Counted from the first letter of the stretch, positions 10,853 to 22,854 are shown. The stretch is 64,000 bases of DNA from Mrakia gelida (GCA_024345305.1 BRON01000008.1:248001-312000), one strand, 5' to 3'. Program-made: numbers and translations. Notes: generated by a model from the sequence alone, not told the origin.

Positions 10853-13800
10853 TCACCAACCCGAAAAGAAAGCCTTCCCCGGCACCTTCTTCAACCTCTC
10901 CACCAGCACCACCCTCGTCTTCCTCTCCTCCCCTCCCCCGCCCACTCCTCCACCCTCCAAATCGCCATCCCAGTCCCCAACCTTCCTCCCAGCAGTATAC
11001 TCACTGCTCCACCTCACACCACCACCGTGCCCACCTACCTCCCCATTCCTCCCACCTCTCAGCGACCCAACCGATCTCGTCATATCCTCCACTTCCCCTG
11101 GACCATACCTCCCATCCTCAAGCGACGACTCAACGATCCCGTTCAGGAGGGAAGCGGACGTGGAGGAGTAGCTTCGGTGCGAGCGGCGAGATGGGCGTTG
11201 GGATTTGGCGGCGGAGGAGTTCCGTCGCGTCGAGGACGAGGAGGCAAGGCGGAAACTGACTTCGTCCTCGTCCTCAACGTCGAAATCGATGGAGGTTCGG
11301 AGACTGAGGAGACGTTTCTCGGCTTCGCGTTCGGCTTTGTCTACCTTTTCCAACGCGTCGAGGACCTAGACGGAAGGGTGAGAAAGGGTCGAGCGAGGTC
11401 AACGATCGCGTGTCGAGAGAGGGAGGGAGGGAAGTTGATGGAACGGAGAACTCACCTCAACTCCCGTAGCACCCGAGAACTTCCACCCTTCCAGCAATCT
11501 TCCCGAGAACGGCACTGGTCTGAACGATTCGTCGAGGGAAGAGCGAGGTGAGCGAGGGGAACCGATGGAGCGAGATCGAGTTGGGATGGGTCGAGTGGGA
11601 GTTTGAGGAAGGTTGTTGGATTGTGAGGTGGTTACCGGAGTGGTGGTGAAAGGGTTGGGGACGACGTCGGTGGAAGGGGAGGTTGGGAGAGTGAACGAAG
11701 GGGAGGTGAGAGCTCGACCGAGGGCGGTGGAGATGAGTTCGGAGGTTCGTTGGTTGTCTTCCACTTCGGTGGGTTCGTCGAGGACTTCGTAGCGGTCTCG
11801 ACGGCAGAGTTCGAGGGGGCCTTCATCCTGGGGTCGGAAAGATGAGGGAAAGAGAAGGAGAGGAGTCGGCGACGCGAACAGGACGAGAGTGGAAGGGAAC
11901 GACGAGAAGTGCGGACGCGACTCACTGGATTCCTAAGCGACTCAAGCAGCGTAAAGCCTTGACCCTTCATCACCGCGACTTGTCGACTCCACATCTTCTC
12001 CGAGAAGTCCTCGTCGACCTCGAAGATAGCTCGAAGCTCGGCGAGCGTCTCCTGCCACCACACCGGCGACGAGAGCAACGGGATGAGGCGATCACGAGTA
12101 GCTTGAGAGAAGGGTTGACCGATGAGGGAGACAGGGAGGAAGAGCCATCCGAAGAGATAGCTCCTCCATGAGTTGGGGTGGTGATGAGGGAAGGAGAGGG
12201 AGTTGTCGATAGCTGTAGAACAACGAGAAGATCGAAGACGCGTCAGAATCGAACGGACTCGCGTCAGGACAAGGAAAGTGCTGAAGCGAATCACCTGCTA
12301 TTCGGATCCGAGGACGTTCATCTGGATCGAGGGTTCTTGATCGCGGTGTCGTATCGGTTCGAGAAGGGTTGGCGACCATCGATGGCACTGAGGAGATGAT
12401 GGAACTGGGAGGAGGAGTCGACGAGCCGGGCTCGTACTTGATCATCTGCGAGAGGAAGAGGTGAGAGGCGGTCAGTATATTGTAAACCCTGAGAATGCGG
12501 AGAAGAAATAGACGAACGAAGTTGTCGAGACCTGGCGAGAAGGAAGGACGCGTCGAAGGGAGTCAGCGCGGGTTCGTTCCAATCAAGCTCAAGGTGCCTG
12601 AAGTAAGTTGCTTACCTCTATCGGTGTTCCTCATGAGAAAATCCAAACACACCAACTTCTGCAGCTCCTCCCAGAAGTCCTTCTTGAGCTGATTCGTCCA
12701 CCTAAACTCCCTCCTGACATCTGACGGCCTCCCCTCTCCCTCCCTCTGCAGCTCGTCGTCCTCGTCTTCCTCATCCCACTCAGCTGCGCCAGCTCGGCCA
12801 CACACGAGTTGAACTCCGGTAAGACAGCGGTTGAGATGTCGAGTTCGTCCGGGTTCGTCGTCGTACGCGAGACCTGGCCAGGGGTGTTCTTTGAGCTGAG
12901 GGACGAGCGGAAGGGAGGAGGAGAGAGTCAGCGAAAGGAAGGGAGCGGGAACGAGAGCGAGAGCGATAGAAGGGGCCGAACCCATTCCGTAGCATCCTTG
13001 TATCCGTGCATGAAAGTCTGTAAGCACGACCAAAAGCGACGAAGAGCCAAAGCGAACAGCGTCTCGTCGCGTCTCTCGCGTCGACCAAAACCTCAAACCC
13101 AAACCGAGAAAAGAACCATCAAGCTCACCTGGAACGACCCAATCTTCTCCCTCAACGGCTTCTTCTTCTTCGAGTACGCGTTCCTATCGATCCAATCGTA
13201 GAAGAACGAAGGCGACGAGAGCGAGACGAGCTCCGTTCGAGGGACCATTCCTAGTCCGAGACGACGGTCGAGCTCTGAGGCGGCGGCTTCGGAGACGTAG
13301 CTGAGGTTGGGAATCAGGCAGGCTCGACCCCATCCGATCCAGGAGAAGAAGTTGCGGTGGACCCATTTCGTCCACTGCGAAGAGGAGAGGGAGAGAGGAC
13401 GCGACGTCAGCACGAGAGAGAGCGAGACGGGGGGTTGGATCTCGCTCGAGCAGCGAGGGGACCAGGATGGAGAGATGGAGACGTACCTTTGGGTTCAGAC
13501 GACCGTACTGAGGAGAAGAGAAGAAGCGAAGGACGGGGAATCAGTCGCGTCGTCGCGGAGAGGGAAAGTCAAAGGACGAAAAGCGAACGAACGGGTTCCT
13601 CGTCCTTCGGTTTGAAGACTCTGCATCACCCAAGTTGATCAGCATCAGCTTCTGTACTCCACCGATTCTTCTTAAAGCAGAGAGGCACTCACCCAACGAC
13701 ATGCCCATCCTCGTCTCTAGCGAAGTACGACCCCGACGACCCCTTCGCGATGAGCTTCGGATGAACGCCCTTCTGCATTGCTGATTTGACGGATTCGACG

Positions 13801-14310
13801 ATCCTATACACACCCAACGAGAAAACACCCGGGTCAGTTCCACTTCCTCTGGAGAGAAGAGAATGAGATCGGCAACTCACTCCAAAAACTCCTCATGAGT
13901 CGGCGTCCCTTCGCTCGTCGGGAGCTTCGACGTGAAAGCCTGATCAAACGAACAAAACGAACAAAACAAGTCAGCTCCTTCTTCGCCTCTCCAGAAACAC
14001 CAGACTCCATACAAGAGCGAGCGACTCGACTCACCACAGGCCCAAACCCCCCGCTCCCAAAAACGCTCTCCATCAACTCAGGCTTCCCTTCCAGCTTCAA
14101 CTTCCTCTTCCTCTTCCTCCCCCCTCCTTTTCCCTTCGCTTTGACGACGTCTATCCATCTCGAGAACCCTTCCTCTATGCTCCTGAGGTCGATTTTACCC
14201 TTGGAGGGAGTGGGTGAGGAGTGGAGGCTGGGGCTGATTGGGAGGGGTTGATGGTGGCGAGGGGGAGGAGTGGATGGAGGAGAGCCGGAGGGGAGGGGTT
14301 CATACGACAT
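10853..14310 (-). CDS. LSB6: Type II phosphatidylinositol 4-kinase
   Basis: Start ATG 14310, stop near 10853; roughly 780 residues in about 14 exons. Family landmarks in order: the ATP-binding loop KGSSGSYFARDEDG; VFKPKDEEPYGRLNPKW; KWVHRNFFSWIGWGRACLIP; SELDRRLGLGMVPRTELV; catalytic segment DFLMRNTDRGLDNFMIKY; then AIDNSLSFPHHHPNSWRSY and WWQETLAELRAIF. These are diagnostic of the PI4KII/Lsb6 family, which makes PI4P on vacuole, endosome and plasma membranes. The catalytic loop is assembled from three exons, including a 14-nt microexon (12518-12531, complement) supplying part of RGLDNF. Another microexon of 21 nt (13487-13507) codes YGRLNPK. The C-terminal 250 or so residues are Ser/Thr/Pro-rich then acidic and Gly-rich, longer than in animal PI4KIIs. 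It converges with the GST gene (284-bp gap). Confidence 0.93.
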
Positions 14311-15198
14311 CGTTGGTGAGTGGGGAGGCTAAGGGAGGAAGAAGTGGAAAAGTCAGCTTAGGGACGATGGTGGGAGGAGGGAAGGGAAAGGTGAGGGGCA
14401 AGGAGGAGAGGAGGGAGGAAGGGAAGGAACCGAGCTCAACATCCTCTGGCTTCCTTCTTTCGTTGCTTTGATGAGACTCCTTGGAGCAGTCCTCGCTTCC
14501 CCCGAGAAACACACCAACAGAGTGAAGCTGAGACTCACAGGCGTCTTCTTAGTTGAAGCTCTTGATCCGAGGCGATCTCAACCGAACGAGGGAGTGGGGT
14601 TGGTGAAAGGGAAGGGAGGGAGGGAGGAGGTGTGATGAGCTCGTTCGGATTCGTTCGACGCTTGCCTTCTGGTGGACTCCGAGGATTAAAGTTGTACCGA
14701 CCCCTACGAGAGGTGCTTGAGAGTTGGGTAAAGAGACTGGTAGCCTTGTTGGGCTCGTTGCTGGTCGTTGCAGGATCAAAGCAAGCGAGGGAGCTCGCGA
14801 ATGGACACCCTCCTCTCGGAGCTCAGTCATGACGAGCTGGAGTTGAGACGGTCGCGTCTGCTTGTCTGGGGCAAAAAACTTCACGGCCCTTCATTCATCG
14901 AAAAGGGGCACTCCTACGTCAATCTGAAAATCTGATAAGAAACAGTCGCGAATTGCACGCTCATCCTCCCTGGCTTCGTCGTCGTCCGCTTGAGGCTCGT
15001 CCTCCTGGTAAGTAGTCTCGGATCGTTCTCGGCGGCAGAGCTGAAGAAAGAAAGAAAAAAGTACACCTGTGAACGGGGGGGGGGGGGGGGGGGGAAGGTT
15101 CGATCGATCAGCAAAGCGAGCTGAAGAGATGAAGAAGGAAACGACGGAACGAACCAAAAGCGCACGGCGACGCGTCTACAGTAGTGAGTGGTGATCGT
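14311..15198. other. Region upstream of the PI4K gene, leader intron likely
   Basis: Both flanking genes are on the minus strand, so this 888-bp stretch should hold the PI4K promoter and leader plus the 3'UTR of the next gene. Reading the minus strand, a GTGAGT donor near 14540 and a CTGAC branch plus TTAG acceptor near 14335 suggest a 5'UTR intron of about 200 nt. A short acidic open frame (minus strand, about 14888-15030) follows an acceptor-like CAG and could be an unassigned exon; I cannot tie it to a start. Confidence 0.35.
15075..15094. repeat. Poly-G/poly-C homopolymer, 20 bp
   Basis: Twenty consecutive G on the + strand inside the intergenic region 5' of the PI4K gene. No other run of this length and type occurs in the window. 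Runs this long are length-unstable and hard to sequence, so the exact count is uncertain. Confidence 0.9.
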
Positions 15199-16041
15199 TC
15201 AAACCACGACCTTCGGAATCGCCTTGGTGGTAAGATCCAACGGCAGAGGGAAGTCCTTAGGCAAGCCCGCCCAGCGTAAGTACCACACCTGAGTATGCGG
15301 AAGCCCGGAAACCATCAGCCTCCGACGGACGAAGGACAACTTATGTAACACGACTCGACGCGACGCGACTCGGCAGCAGGACTCACATCTTCCGCCAGCC
15401 TTTCAGCGATGATCTCCCCCGACTTGACTTCTTCTAGGTAGTCTGCCCACTGAGAAAAAGGTACAGTAGCCCAAGAGTTCTGGTCAGTTTTTTTTTTTTT
15501 TTTTTTTTCTTTGCAAAGAGATAGACTAGCCAGAAAAGAAAAGAAAAGAACTCACCTCTTCGACTCCCTCCCAGCAAAACAGCACATCCACCACCCCCGT
15601 CGGTCTCTCCTCCCTCGCACAAGTCTTCAAACCCTTCAACTCCTTCAGATCTAGATCCCCTAGCATCCTCCCTTCACTCTTCCACCTCTTCCTCTGCTCG
15701 AGCTCGAGGCCGTGCCCTTCTCGGAGCCACTCCGTCAACGCCGTGGCATCTTCCTCAACCGTCGCGAGGCGATGCGTCGAGTTTCGTTCGTCGTCGGGAG
15801 TTGAGCGCCAGTGGATCGCTTGAGGGACGGACACTTGGATGATGGTGTGTCCCTTCGGAGATGCGGTGGTGGTGGTGATGAAGGGAATGTAGCGCTGGAC
15901 CCAGAGGATTTGGGTGAGGGGGGAGGCGAGGTAGGTGGAGTAGGGGAGAGCTGGACGCGAGGAGAGGCACTGATCAGCTTTTGGAATCGAAGGGGGCAGG
16001 AAGAGGAAGAGGTAGGGGTTGGGCGGACCTGTTGACTCCAT
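15199..16041 (-). CDS. Unrecognised conserved-looking protein
   Basis: Four exons are likely. The main one ends at 15556, then 15449-15387 and 15288-15199 (TGA). The start is ATG 16041. Reading straight through gives MESTGPPNPYLFLFLPP, but splicing a 75-nt intron (GTCCGC donor, GCTGATC branch, CCAG acceptor near 15953) would give MESTALPYSTYLASPL, which I prefer. The protein of about 220 residues has a hydrophilic helical middle (TALTEWLREGHGLELEQRKR) and a compact end with four Trp (WADYLEE, DVWYLRWAGLPKDFPLPLDL) finishing IPKVVV. No signal peptide, membrane span or catalytic motif is evident. I do not recognise the family. Exon joins are in frame, and the splice sites and branch sites match those of neighbouring genes, so it is likely a real gene. 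Confidence 0.6.
15488..15508. repeat. Poly-T (poly-A in the transcript), 21 bp, intronic
   Basis: Twenty-one T on the + strand, inside the second or third intron of the minus-strand gene 15199-16041. In the transcript this is A21 placed immediately 5' of the branch site (AACTGACC) of that intron. Confidence 0.9.
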
Positions 16042-16727
16042 AGTCGCTTTGAGTGGTGGTCAAGCGAAGAAAAAGAAGGAGGAGGAGGACGGACCCATGC
16101 GAGCTCGACGCCTCCTCGTCGCGAAGTGACTCGCCTCTTGGGCCGGTCTTCTGCGGATCTATTCCTAGCAAAAGAAAAATCTAGTAGCGAGAAGTGTAAG
16201 ACGTCTCTCCAGAGGCCAGAGGCAGACGAAGAGCGAAGGATAGAAAAGTGAAGCTCATCGAGATCGAGATCAATGCTCGCGAGCCAAAAACGCGTGGCCG
16301 GATAGACTAGGTCGTGTCGTAGAGGAAGGGAAAGATGAAGATACGTGTCGAGAGCTAGCGAGTACGAAGGAGAGAGATGTTGGGTATGCGATAGAGAGAT
16401 AAAGAGGAGAAAAAAAAGGGAATCGTTGCAAGACGTGAAGGAGAGAGAGGGAACGAGAAACGAAACGAAAACTGAACGCGACCGCGAGACGATGGAGAGA
16501 TGGGAGGAGTGAGAGGGGGGTATGCGAGAGTAGGTTGGTATACATATCAACAAAGATATAAACTGAACTGCGCGGGTCGTGAGAGGGAGGTTCTGACTGA
16601 GGCGAACCAAAAGGAACGGAAAGGAAACAAAGATGAAAGGTCAGCCGTCGCGTCCTCCTCTCTCCCTCCTCATCGCTTCTCTTCTCCATCGAGACTCACA
16701 GATGAAAGAAAACACCATCTCACTCCC
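16042..16727. other. Intergenic, upstream of gene 15199-16041
   Basis: Flanked by two minus-strand genes, this stretch should contain the 3'UTR of the ankyrin gene and the promoter and leader of the unknown gene. Several donor- and branch-like strings occur on the minus strand, so leader introns are possible. I see no frame with supporting splice sites that looks coding. Confidence 0.35.
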
Positions 16728-19700
16728 TCATCCCCTCCTCCCAAAGATCTTCGCTCCCCATCCCACAGGTCCCGTCGACGGCAACTTCCTCTGCACGCTG
16801 TTCTTCCCTCCTCCCAACCCAACCACCACCTCCTCCTTCATTCCCAACCCCAGTCCAATCAAATCCTCCTTCCCAGCCTTCACCTCCCCTCCCTCCGCCG
16901 ACCGTTTGACAATCTCGAACTTCGGCGGAGCTGCCAGTGCTGGGGCGGTCGCGGAAGGAGCAGCGGAGGTGGAGGTCATTGAGGGTTTGGGTGAAGGGAC
17001 GCGACGAGGGGAAGCTCCTCCGTTCGAGGATGCCGAGGACGAGGGTGGGTGGAGAAGGGATGCGGGTGGCGAGAGAGTTGAGGATGGTGGTGGGAGAGGC
17101 GAGGTGGTGTTGATAGGTGGGATGAGACGGATTGGTGGGACGACAGCGGAAGAGGACGCGATGGAGCTTCCTCCTCGGTTCGAGACAGATTGCGAGGGAG
17201 AGATGGAGGAGGGAGCTGGTGGTGGGGGTGGAACGAGAGGAGATCGATTGTGATGATGGGTATGAGTATGGTGACTTCCTCCGCTTGTGACAGTGTCCAA
17301 CGAGCCTTTCCTCGTGTTCGTCGCCCATCGAGAGTCTCCCTCTTCCGACGCGGCTCCTTCAGGCGTGGGAGGGGTTCGAACGAGACCTGTGCCGGCTCCG
17401 TTTCCATGTCCTGAGATGATCCAGAGTTGACGATCCCCTTCGGAGGGTGGGTGGGAGGGTCGTCGAGAGGAGAAGGAGGTGACGGTTGGGGAGGAGAGAG
17501 GGGAGGAGGAGATGGCGGAGGCGACCGCGATTCCCTTCTTGCGGAGAGCTTCGGCTCGGTTGGAGTAGATCTGAGCGACGTTGGGGATGGAGGCACGCTG
17601 GGAGGGTGGTGCTTCGACTGTGATGAGAGGGTTGGGGGGAAGAGTTCGAGCTGGAGAAAGGAGGAAGTGAAGAGGTCAGCTTTGAACTTGGTGAAGACGA
17701 CGGGACAGACAAGAAACGTAGAAACTCACCTCGACCACTCGTCGACCGATCCTGCACATGCTTCGCGAATCCCTTCGAAGAAGTCCCACCACTCGTGCTC
17801 CCAGCCGCTCCCGAGCGATCCAAGATGCTCGGAGCCTGAACTCCAAGAAGCACCTGCTTCCCCTTCGCATTCTTCGACGAACTCTTCCCTTCGCCACTGC
17901 CTCCACTTCTCTGACTCTCCTCTCCTCGACTGCGACTCCTCCTCCTGTTCTCCTCCGAGCCAGCATCGACAGCCAACGACCGATCCTCCCTCCTCTTCTC
18001 CTTCTCCATCTGCTTGACTCTGACCGCCTCCTGAACCCGAGCCTGCTCCTCTCCTCTCGCAAACTCCCTCTCGATAGCGAGCTTCTCTCCATACGCAGCG
18101 AGTTGAGCTGAGAGAGAGAGCGTTGAGTCGCTTGAAGCTGGTCGATCGAGGATGGATTTCTCGGCTGCTCGAACGAGATCGCGAGCTTCGGCTCGTGAGG
18201 AGACGCGTCGAGGGGAGGAGGGGAAGGAGGAGGCTGCTGAGGCTGGGGAGTTGGATTGGGAGGGAGAGTAGGGAGAGTAAGGGGTGGTTGGAGTTTTGGG
18301 TTGGCCGAGGGCGGTGTTGAGAGGAGGGTTGGGGTGTTCGGGGACGGGAGGGAAGGCTGGAGTGCCGGAGGAGGAGGTCGAGTACGCTCCAGAGGAAAGG
18401 AGGGAGGGCGCTGAGTAGGAGGTTCCGTTGGTGGATGCTGAGACGTGTCCTCCTCGACCTGAGGTGTTGGAAGAGACGGAGGAAACGCTGACGTTCCGAG
18501 ATCGACCCGTTCGAGGCGAAGTCACGGAGACGGTGATGGCTGGTTGCGCCGACGACGAAGCCCAACCGTCCGTACTGTATTCCTCGTCGTCCAAGCTCGG
18601 TCGAGGAGGAGTGAGAGCTGGCGAGGTCTGAATGGGTGAGGTCGAAAAGACGGAGGAAACGGTGGAGGTGAAGCTAGCTCCTCGACTCCTTCCTGCTCGA
18701 GCCGTCGCGTTCGCGAGCAAGCCTGCTTTCCTCGACGAAGGTCCTCCGCCGTCGTATCCCCGCTCTGCCCAGAGGTTCTCCCGAGCTTCGTCCAGTCGAT
18801 CGTCGTCGAGAGATCCGCTCCTCTGAGGATGGGACGACGAGGGAGCTTCCGTTCCGTAGATCGAACCTGACGGCGCGTAGGGATCGCCCGAGTCGGGACG
18901 TCCTCCTTCTCCTCGACGAAGGTTGGCCGACGCGACTTTTCGAAGGGAGGAGGTGTTGGAACTTGGAGCGCTGGGCGGAGGACGATCCGTGCTGGAGGTT
19001 CCGTAGCTGTTGGCAAAGGAGAGTTTGGAAGGGGAGGAGGAGAGAGGGGGTTGCCGGAAGGAGGAAGAATTGCGGTAGGATGATCCGGGAGACGATGGTG
19101 GGTAGGAGGTATGTTCTGGGCGAGTGCTGAGAGAGGCTGAAGATCGATAAGGATCGCTTCCCGACTCGTCGTCGCTGTAATCGATTGGCGACGATCCCTC
19201 GGCGCCGTCCTCACTCTGAGGTCGAAGCCGTCCCTCCTCCTCCTCCATTCCGCCGCTTCGACTACTCCGATCACTCGCTCTCCTTCTCGTAACGATGCCA
19301 TCCTTGATGCTCCACTCTGCTGCTAACGGCGACGGCGAGACGACCTCGGATCCCTTCCTCGGGCGATAGAACGACTTGTCGCTGCTGGGTCCTCCTCCCT
19401 GTTCCGAGAGGTCTGGAGAGTTGTTATTCGACTGAGAGCGAGATTGGGGAGCGAGGACGTAGTGGGAGGAGGCGACCGAAGAGGAAGAGGAGGAGCGGTT
19501 ACGGAAGGGCTGGAAGGTGGTGTGGGTTGCTGGCGCCGAGGGAGGAGGTGGACGATGACCAGGTCTTCCTTCTGGAGGGTCGTTCACGTTGTCTCGAACG
19601 AACACGCCGTCTCGGGCTCGATCGGGGAGGTCCAGAGAGCCTCCTCGGGTCGAGGCACCGTCGAAGGACTGTCTCCGGATCGCCTCAATCGTCCGGTCGA

Positions 19701-21374
19701 CGTCCTCGTCGTCGTCGAAGATAGGTAGGCTCGCTAAGCGAGAGGGAGGAGAGGGTGATGCTGAGGGAGGTGATGGGGATGGATCCTCGTGACGAGAGGA
19801 GAGGTGGGTTCGAGTGAAGATCTTGAGGAGGGTTCGGTTGCTCGTGAACTTCCGTGAGCTCGAGATCGAACCGGAGTCGGACTCGTCGACGGAGTTGAAC
19901 GTGCCAGTCCTTCCGAGCGAGTGTCCTGCTGGTTGATTCGAGTGGTTGCTGTTGTTGGATGAGCGATGAGGATGAGCGAGTGAGTGGGCTGCTTTTTCGA
20001 GGATGGAGGGGAGGGAAGGCCGACGCGACTTGGGTTCAGACATGTGGGAGGGGAGTGGAATGAGAGGAGCGTCGGTTGCGAGACGTCTGGAGTGTATGGA
20101 GGATGAGGATGATTCGATGGGAGAGTTGGTATCGAGTGCCGAGTCCTGAAGACCGAGGGAGGAGGTGGTTGAGGGGGCGAGGGAGGTCTTGCTCGACGCG
20201 TGTCGAAGGTGTCGAAGGGAGGCGAGGTCTCCGCCTGGAAGGGGTGTAGAAGCTGAGGACGATGCTCTCCTCCCTCGGACGAAGTTATCCAGACTCCTCT
20301 TGACTCCCAGCCCACTCTTCTTCCCTGCGTTCCCCATCGACTTGGAACGAAGAGGAGCGAAACCGAAGTCTTCGTCCTCTTCCTCCTGCTCCCTCGTCCT
20401 ACCACTGCTCGGCCCTCCTCCATCGTCTTCCTCGTCCCTTTCCTGTAGCGACGCTCGTAGGGTTCCCCAAGCTCGAAGAGTCTGGACGATATCCTCGTGT
20501 CCAGCTGCTAGAGCGAGGTCCTCAGGCATCAGCCCGTGCTTGTCGACCATGTCGTGACGAGCTCCTTTCGAGAGCAGAAGCTTGACGATCTGGAGGTGAC
20601 CGTTCGAGGCAGCGAAGTGGAGAGGACCAGAACCTATACGAGAAGCGAATCGAGGAGGTATGGTGAGCTGGCAGCTCGAGAGACGGAAGGGTGAGAAAGA
20701 AGAGATTGGACCAACCGGAAACGCCGATGGACGGTGTCTTCTTTCCGTCGTTGGAGTATCGTCTTGGAAGTCTACAGAGGTGGAAAATTGAGCAGCGGAT
20801 CAGCTCTCTCGTCCCTCTACCGGCTTAGAAGAGAGAGGGAAAAGCTCACCTCGGAGCGTTCACATCCGCACCTCGCTCGAGGAGCATGCGAACGATGGCT
20901 TCGCTCCCTCCTGAGGAAGCGGCGTGAAGAGGGAGGATTCCATGGAGAACCGAGTTCTCTGGCTGTCCGTGTGTTAAGGCGTAGTGGGCGAGTCCGACGT
21001 TGTTGGTTACAGCTGCTGCATGAAGGCCGAGATCGGGGACTGGCGAGAGCAGGAGAAGGAGGGAGGGAGGTCAGCGGTGAGAGTTCGGAAGGAGGTTCTC
21101 GAGCTCAGACTGAAGGCGCCACGCCCGAAGGAAGAGCGGAGAGAGCTCAACCCGAGGCGAGCAAGACATAGATATACAGGATGATGCTCACAGTCTGTTG
21201 TTACTCCGTCTGTGAAGAGGTTGAAGCAAAAGGAAAGGAGCGAAGGGGCCAGTCAGCTCGGTCAGCTCTCTATTCCCTCCTCTCTTGCTCCCAACTCTTC
21301 CTCCTCGAGCCGTTCCCTCGGTGAGACTCACACTTCAACTCGATCTTGGTCGCTGGCCTGGTCGAGGGACTCAT
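16728..21374 (-). CDS. Ankyrin-repeat protein with long disordered tail
   Basis: Six exons (21374-21332, 21209-21192, 21039-20850, 20771-20716, 20633-17730, 17650-16728) join in frame to about 1,377 residues. The first 140 residues hold ankyrin repeats: LGLHAAAVTNNVGLAHYAL, ILPLHAASSGGSEAIVRMLL, LHFAASNGHLQIVKLLL, MPEDLALAAGHEDIVQTL. The remaining 1,200 or more residues are low-complexity Ser/Pro/Arg with repeated SSS and SPxR patterns and one charged helical stretch (ALREK-like, EKLAIEREFARGEEQARV). The second exon is an 18-nt microexon. The C-terminus becomes ordered again (KFEIVKRSA, ending GWGAKIFGRRG). Ankyrin domain plus a phosphosite-rich tail suggests a scaffold or signalling adaptor. 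I know no named family with this exact architecture. The gene model is well supported; function unknown. Confidence 0.8.
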
Positions 21375-22854
21375 CGTTCAGACCAGGGAGAGGGAGAGGG
21401 GAGGTGGAGGGGAAGGAAGGGAGGTTTGGTTGAACGGACGCGGGGAGGGAGGGAGAGGGAGGGGGAAGGGGAGCGCGAGGGTGAGACCGAACGACCACCG
21501 AAGGGTAAAGGAGGACAGGAGAGGTTGAAGGTTGGGATCAGAGGGTCTGGCTGAGTGTCGGGATGGGGAGAGACGCCTGGCTCATCCGTTGAAGGGGAGG
21601 AAGGAGGGAGGGAGGGAGGAAGGGAGGATGGGGAGGGTCGAGGAAGTTGAGCTGAGGACGATGGGATGACGCGTGCGTTCGAGCGACGATGGGAAGAGCG
21701 AGTAAAGCCTGTTTTGGATCGAAGAGGGCTTGTCCTGAGTGTTGACGGGTTGTCCCTGTGGTTGTCCTAGGACACTGCTTCCAAAGAGAGTGGGTGGGAG
21801 TTGAACGTTGAAAGAGAATCGCACTCGGCCCCCATCAGGAGAGGAGATCGGACTCTCCCACGTGAGGTCACAAATCTCAGTCAGAGAGGCAAATTTCTCT
21901 CAACCACCATCTGCCCTTCCTAACTTTTCTCCTCTTCCACCCCTTCGACCAGCAGCAGTCCCCGTAAATCTTCACGCTCGAGTGGCAGCTCCCCTATCAA
22001 TCGCCGAGCTCTCCCTCTCTTCTCCTTCCCTTGGTGCTCGAGCTCACCTTCCCTGCTCCCTTCTTCTCCACCTTTCTTTCGCCACATCCCGCTCCAATTT
22101 GATGTTGATACCAGCAGCCCACAGCTCTTATCTATCAGTCGGTATATACCTCACCGGCAGCAGGCTAAAAGACCGAGCTCAATCTCAAGCGTTTGACGAG
22201 CTCTGTTGAACTCTCCTCCTCCTCTCTTCGTCTTTCTCTAATAGTGCTGTCTACGGCCAAAAGAGAGCAGTGAACAGATACCTGTCAAGTAAGCAGAACT
22301 CTCCGTCATAGTTTTGAGGTCCTAAGCTTCGTCGCAAAATCTGACTCGTTCTTCGCCTGCCTCATCGCTTACAGCCCACCTCGTCCTCTTTCTTCTCTCA
22401 CCCTCGAACCCTCCTCCTCTTCCCCAAGCCTCTCTTCGGCCCAACATTCTCAGCTCATCCTCATTATCGATAATCAAGGTTTTCACCATCCTTTCGCCTT
22501 TTCGCCTCCCTCTTTTCCTACTCGAACGAGCGTCGTCGACCGCGGCCTCGACCGACATCTCTCGACGCATCTTCCTCCACCCACTCTTTCTTTTCCCCCC
22601 CTCGTCTCTCTCTCTCTCAACCAAGTCACGCCTTCCCACCTCAACAGCAGCAAATCATTCCCGGCTTCGGCCCCAAGAGCACGCACTGAGCAAGCTGCGA
22701 CGCGTCCTCGCCGACTCGCTTCACTCTCGCTTCCACGTCCCACGCTTGTCGTCTTCTGACTTTTTAGCGAAACTCTCCTCGCTCCTTTCCTCTCTCCCCT
22801 CGACCACCACCATCATCTCTTCCCTCTCTTCATCTCAACAACCGTCCCCTACCC
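21375..22854. promoter_or_regulatory. Long divergent intergenic region
   Basis: About 1.5 kb between two divergent genes, the longest non-coding gap in the window. It contains a CACGTG E-box near 21857, (GGGA)-type purine repeats at 21590-21630, and a long pyrimidine-rich leader from about 22340 to 22850 with one GACGCGTC at 22699-22706. A 133-codon frame at 21808-22209 lacks an ATG start and splice support, so I do not call it. A non-coding transcript is possible but not demonstrable. Confidence 0.4.

Noticed and set aside
11027..11551. 174-codon + frame antisense to the PI4K tail
   Set aside because: Lies opposite the confirmed LSB6 C-terminal exons and lacks a start and splice support.
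21808..22209. 133-codon + frame in the long divergent intergenic region
   Set aside because: No ATG start and no splice or homology support; composition like leader DNA.
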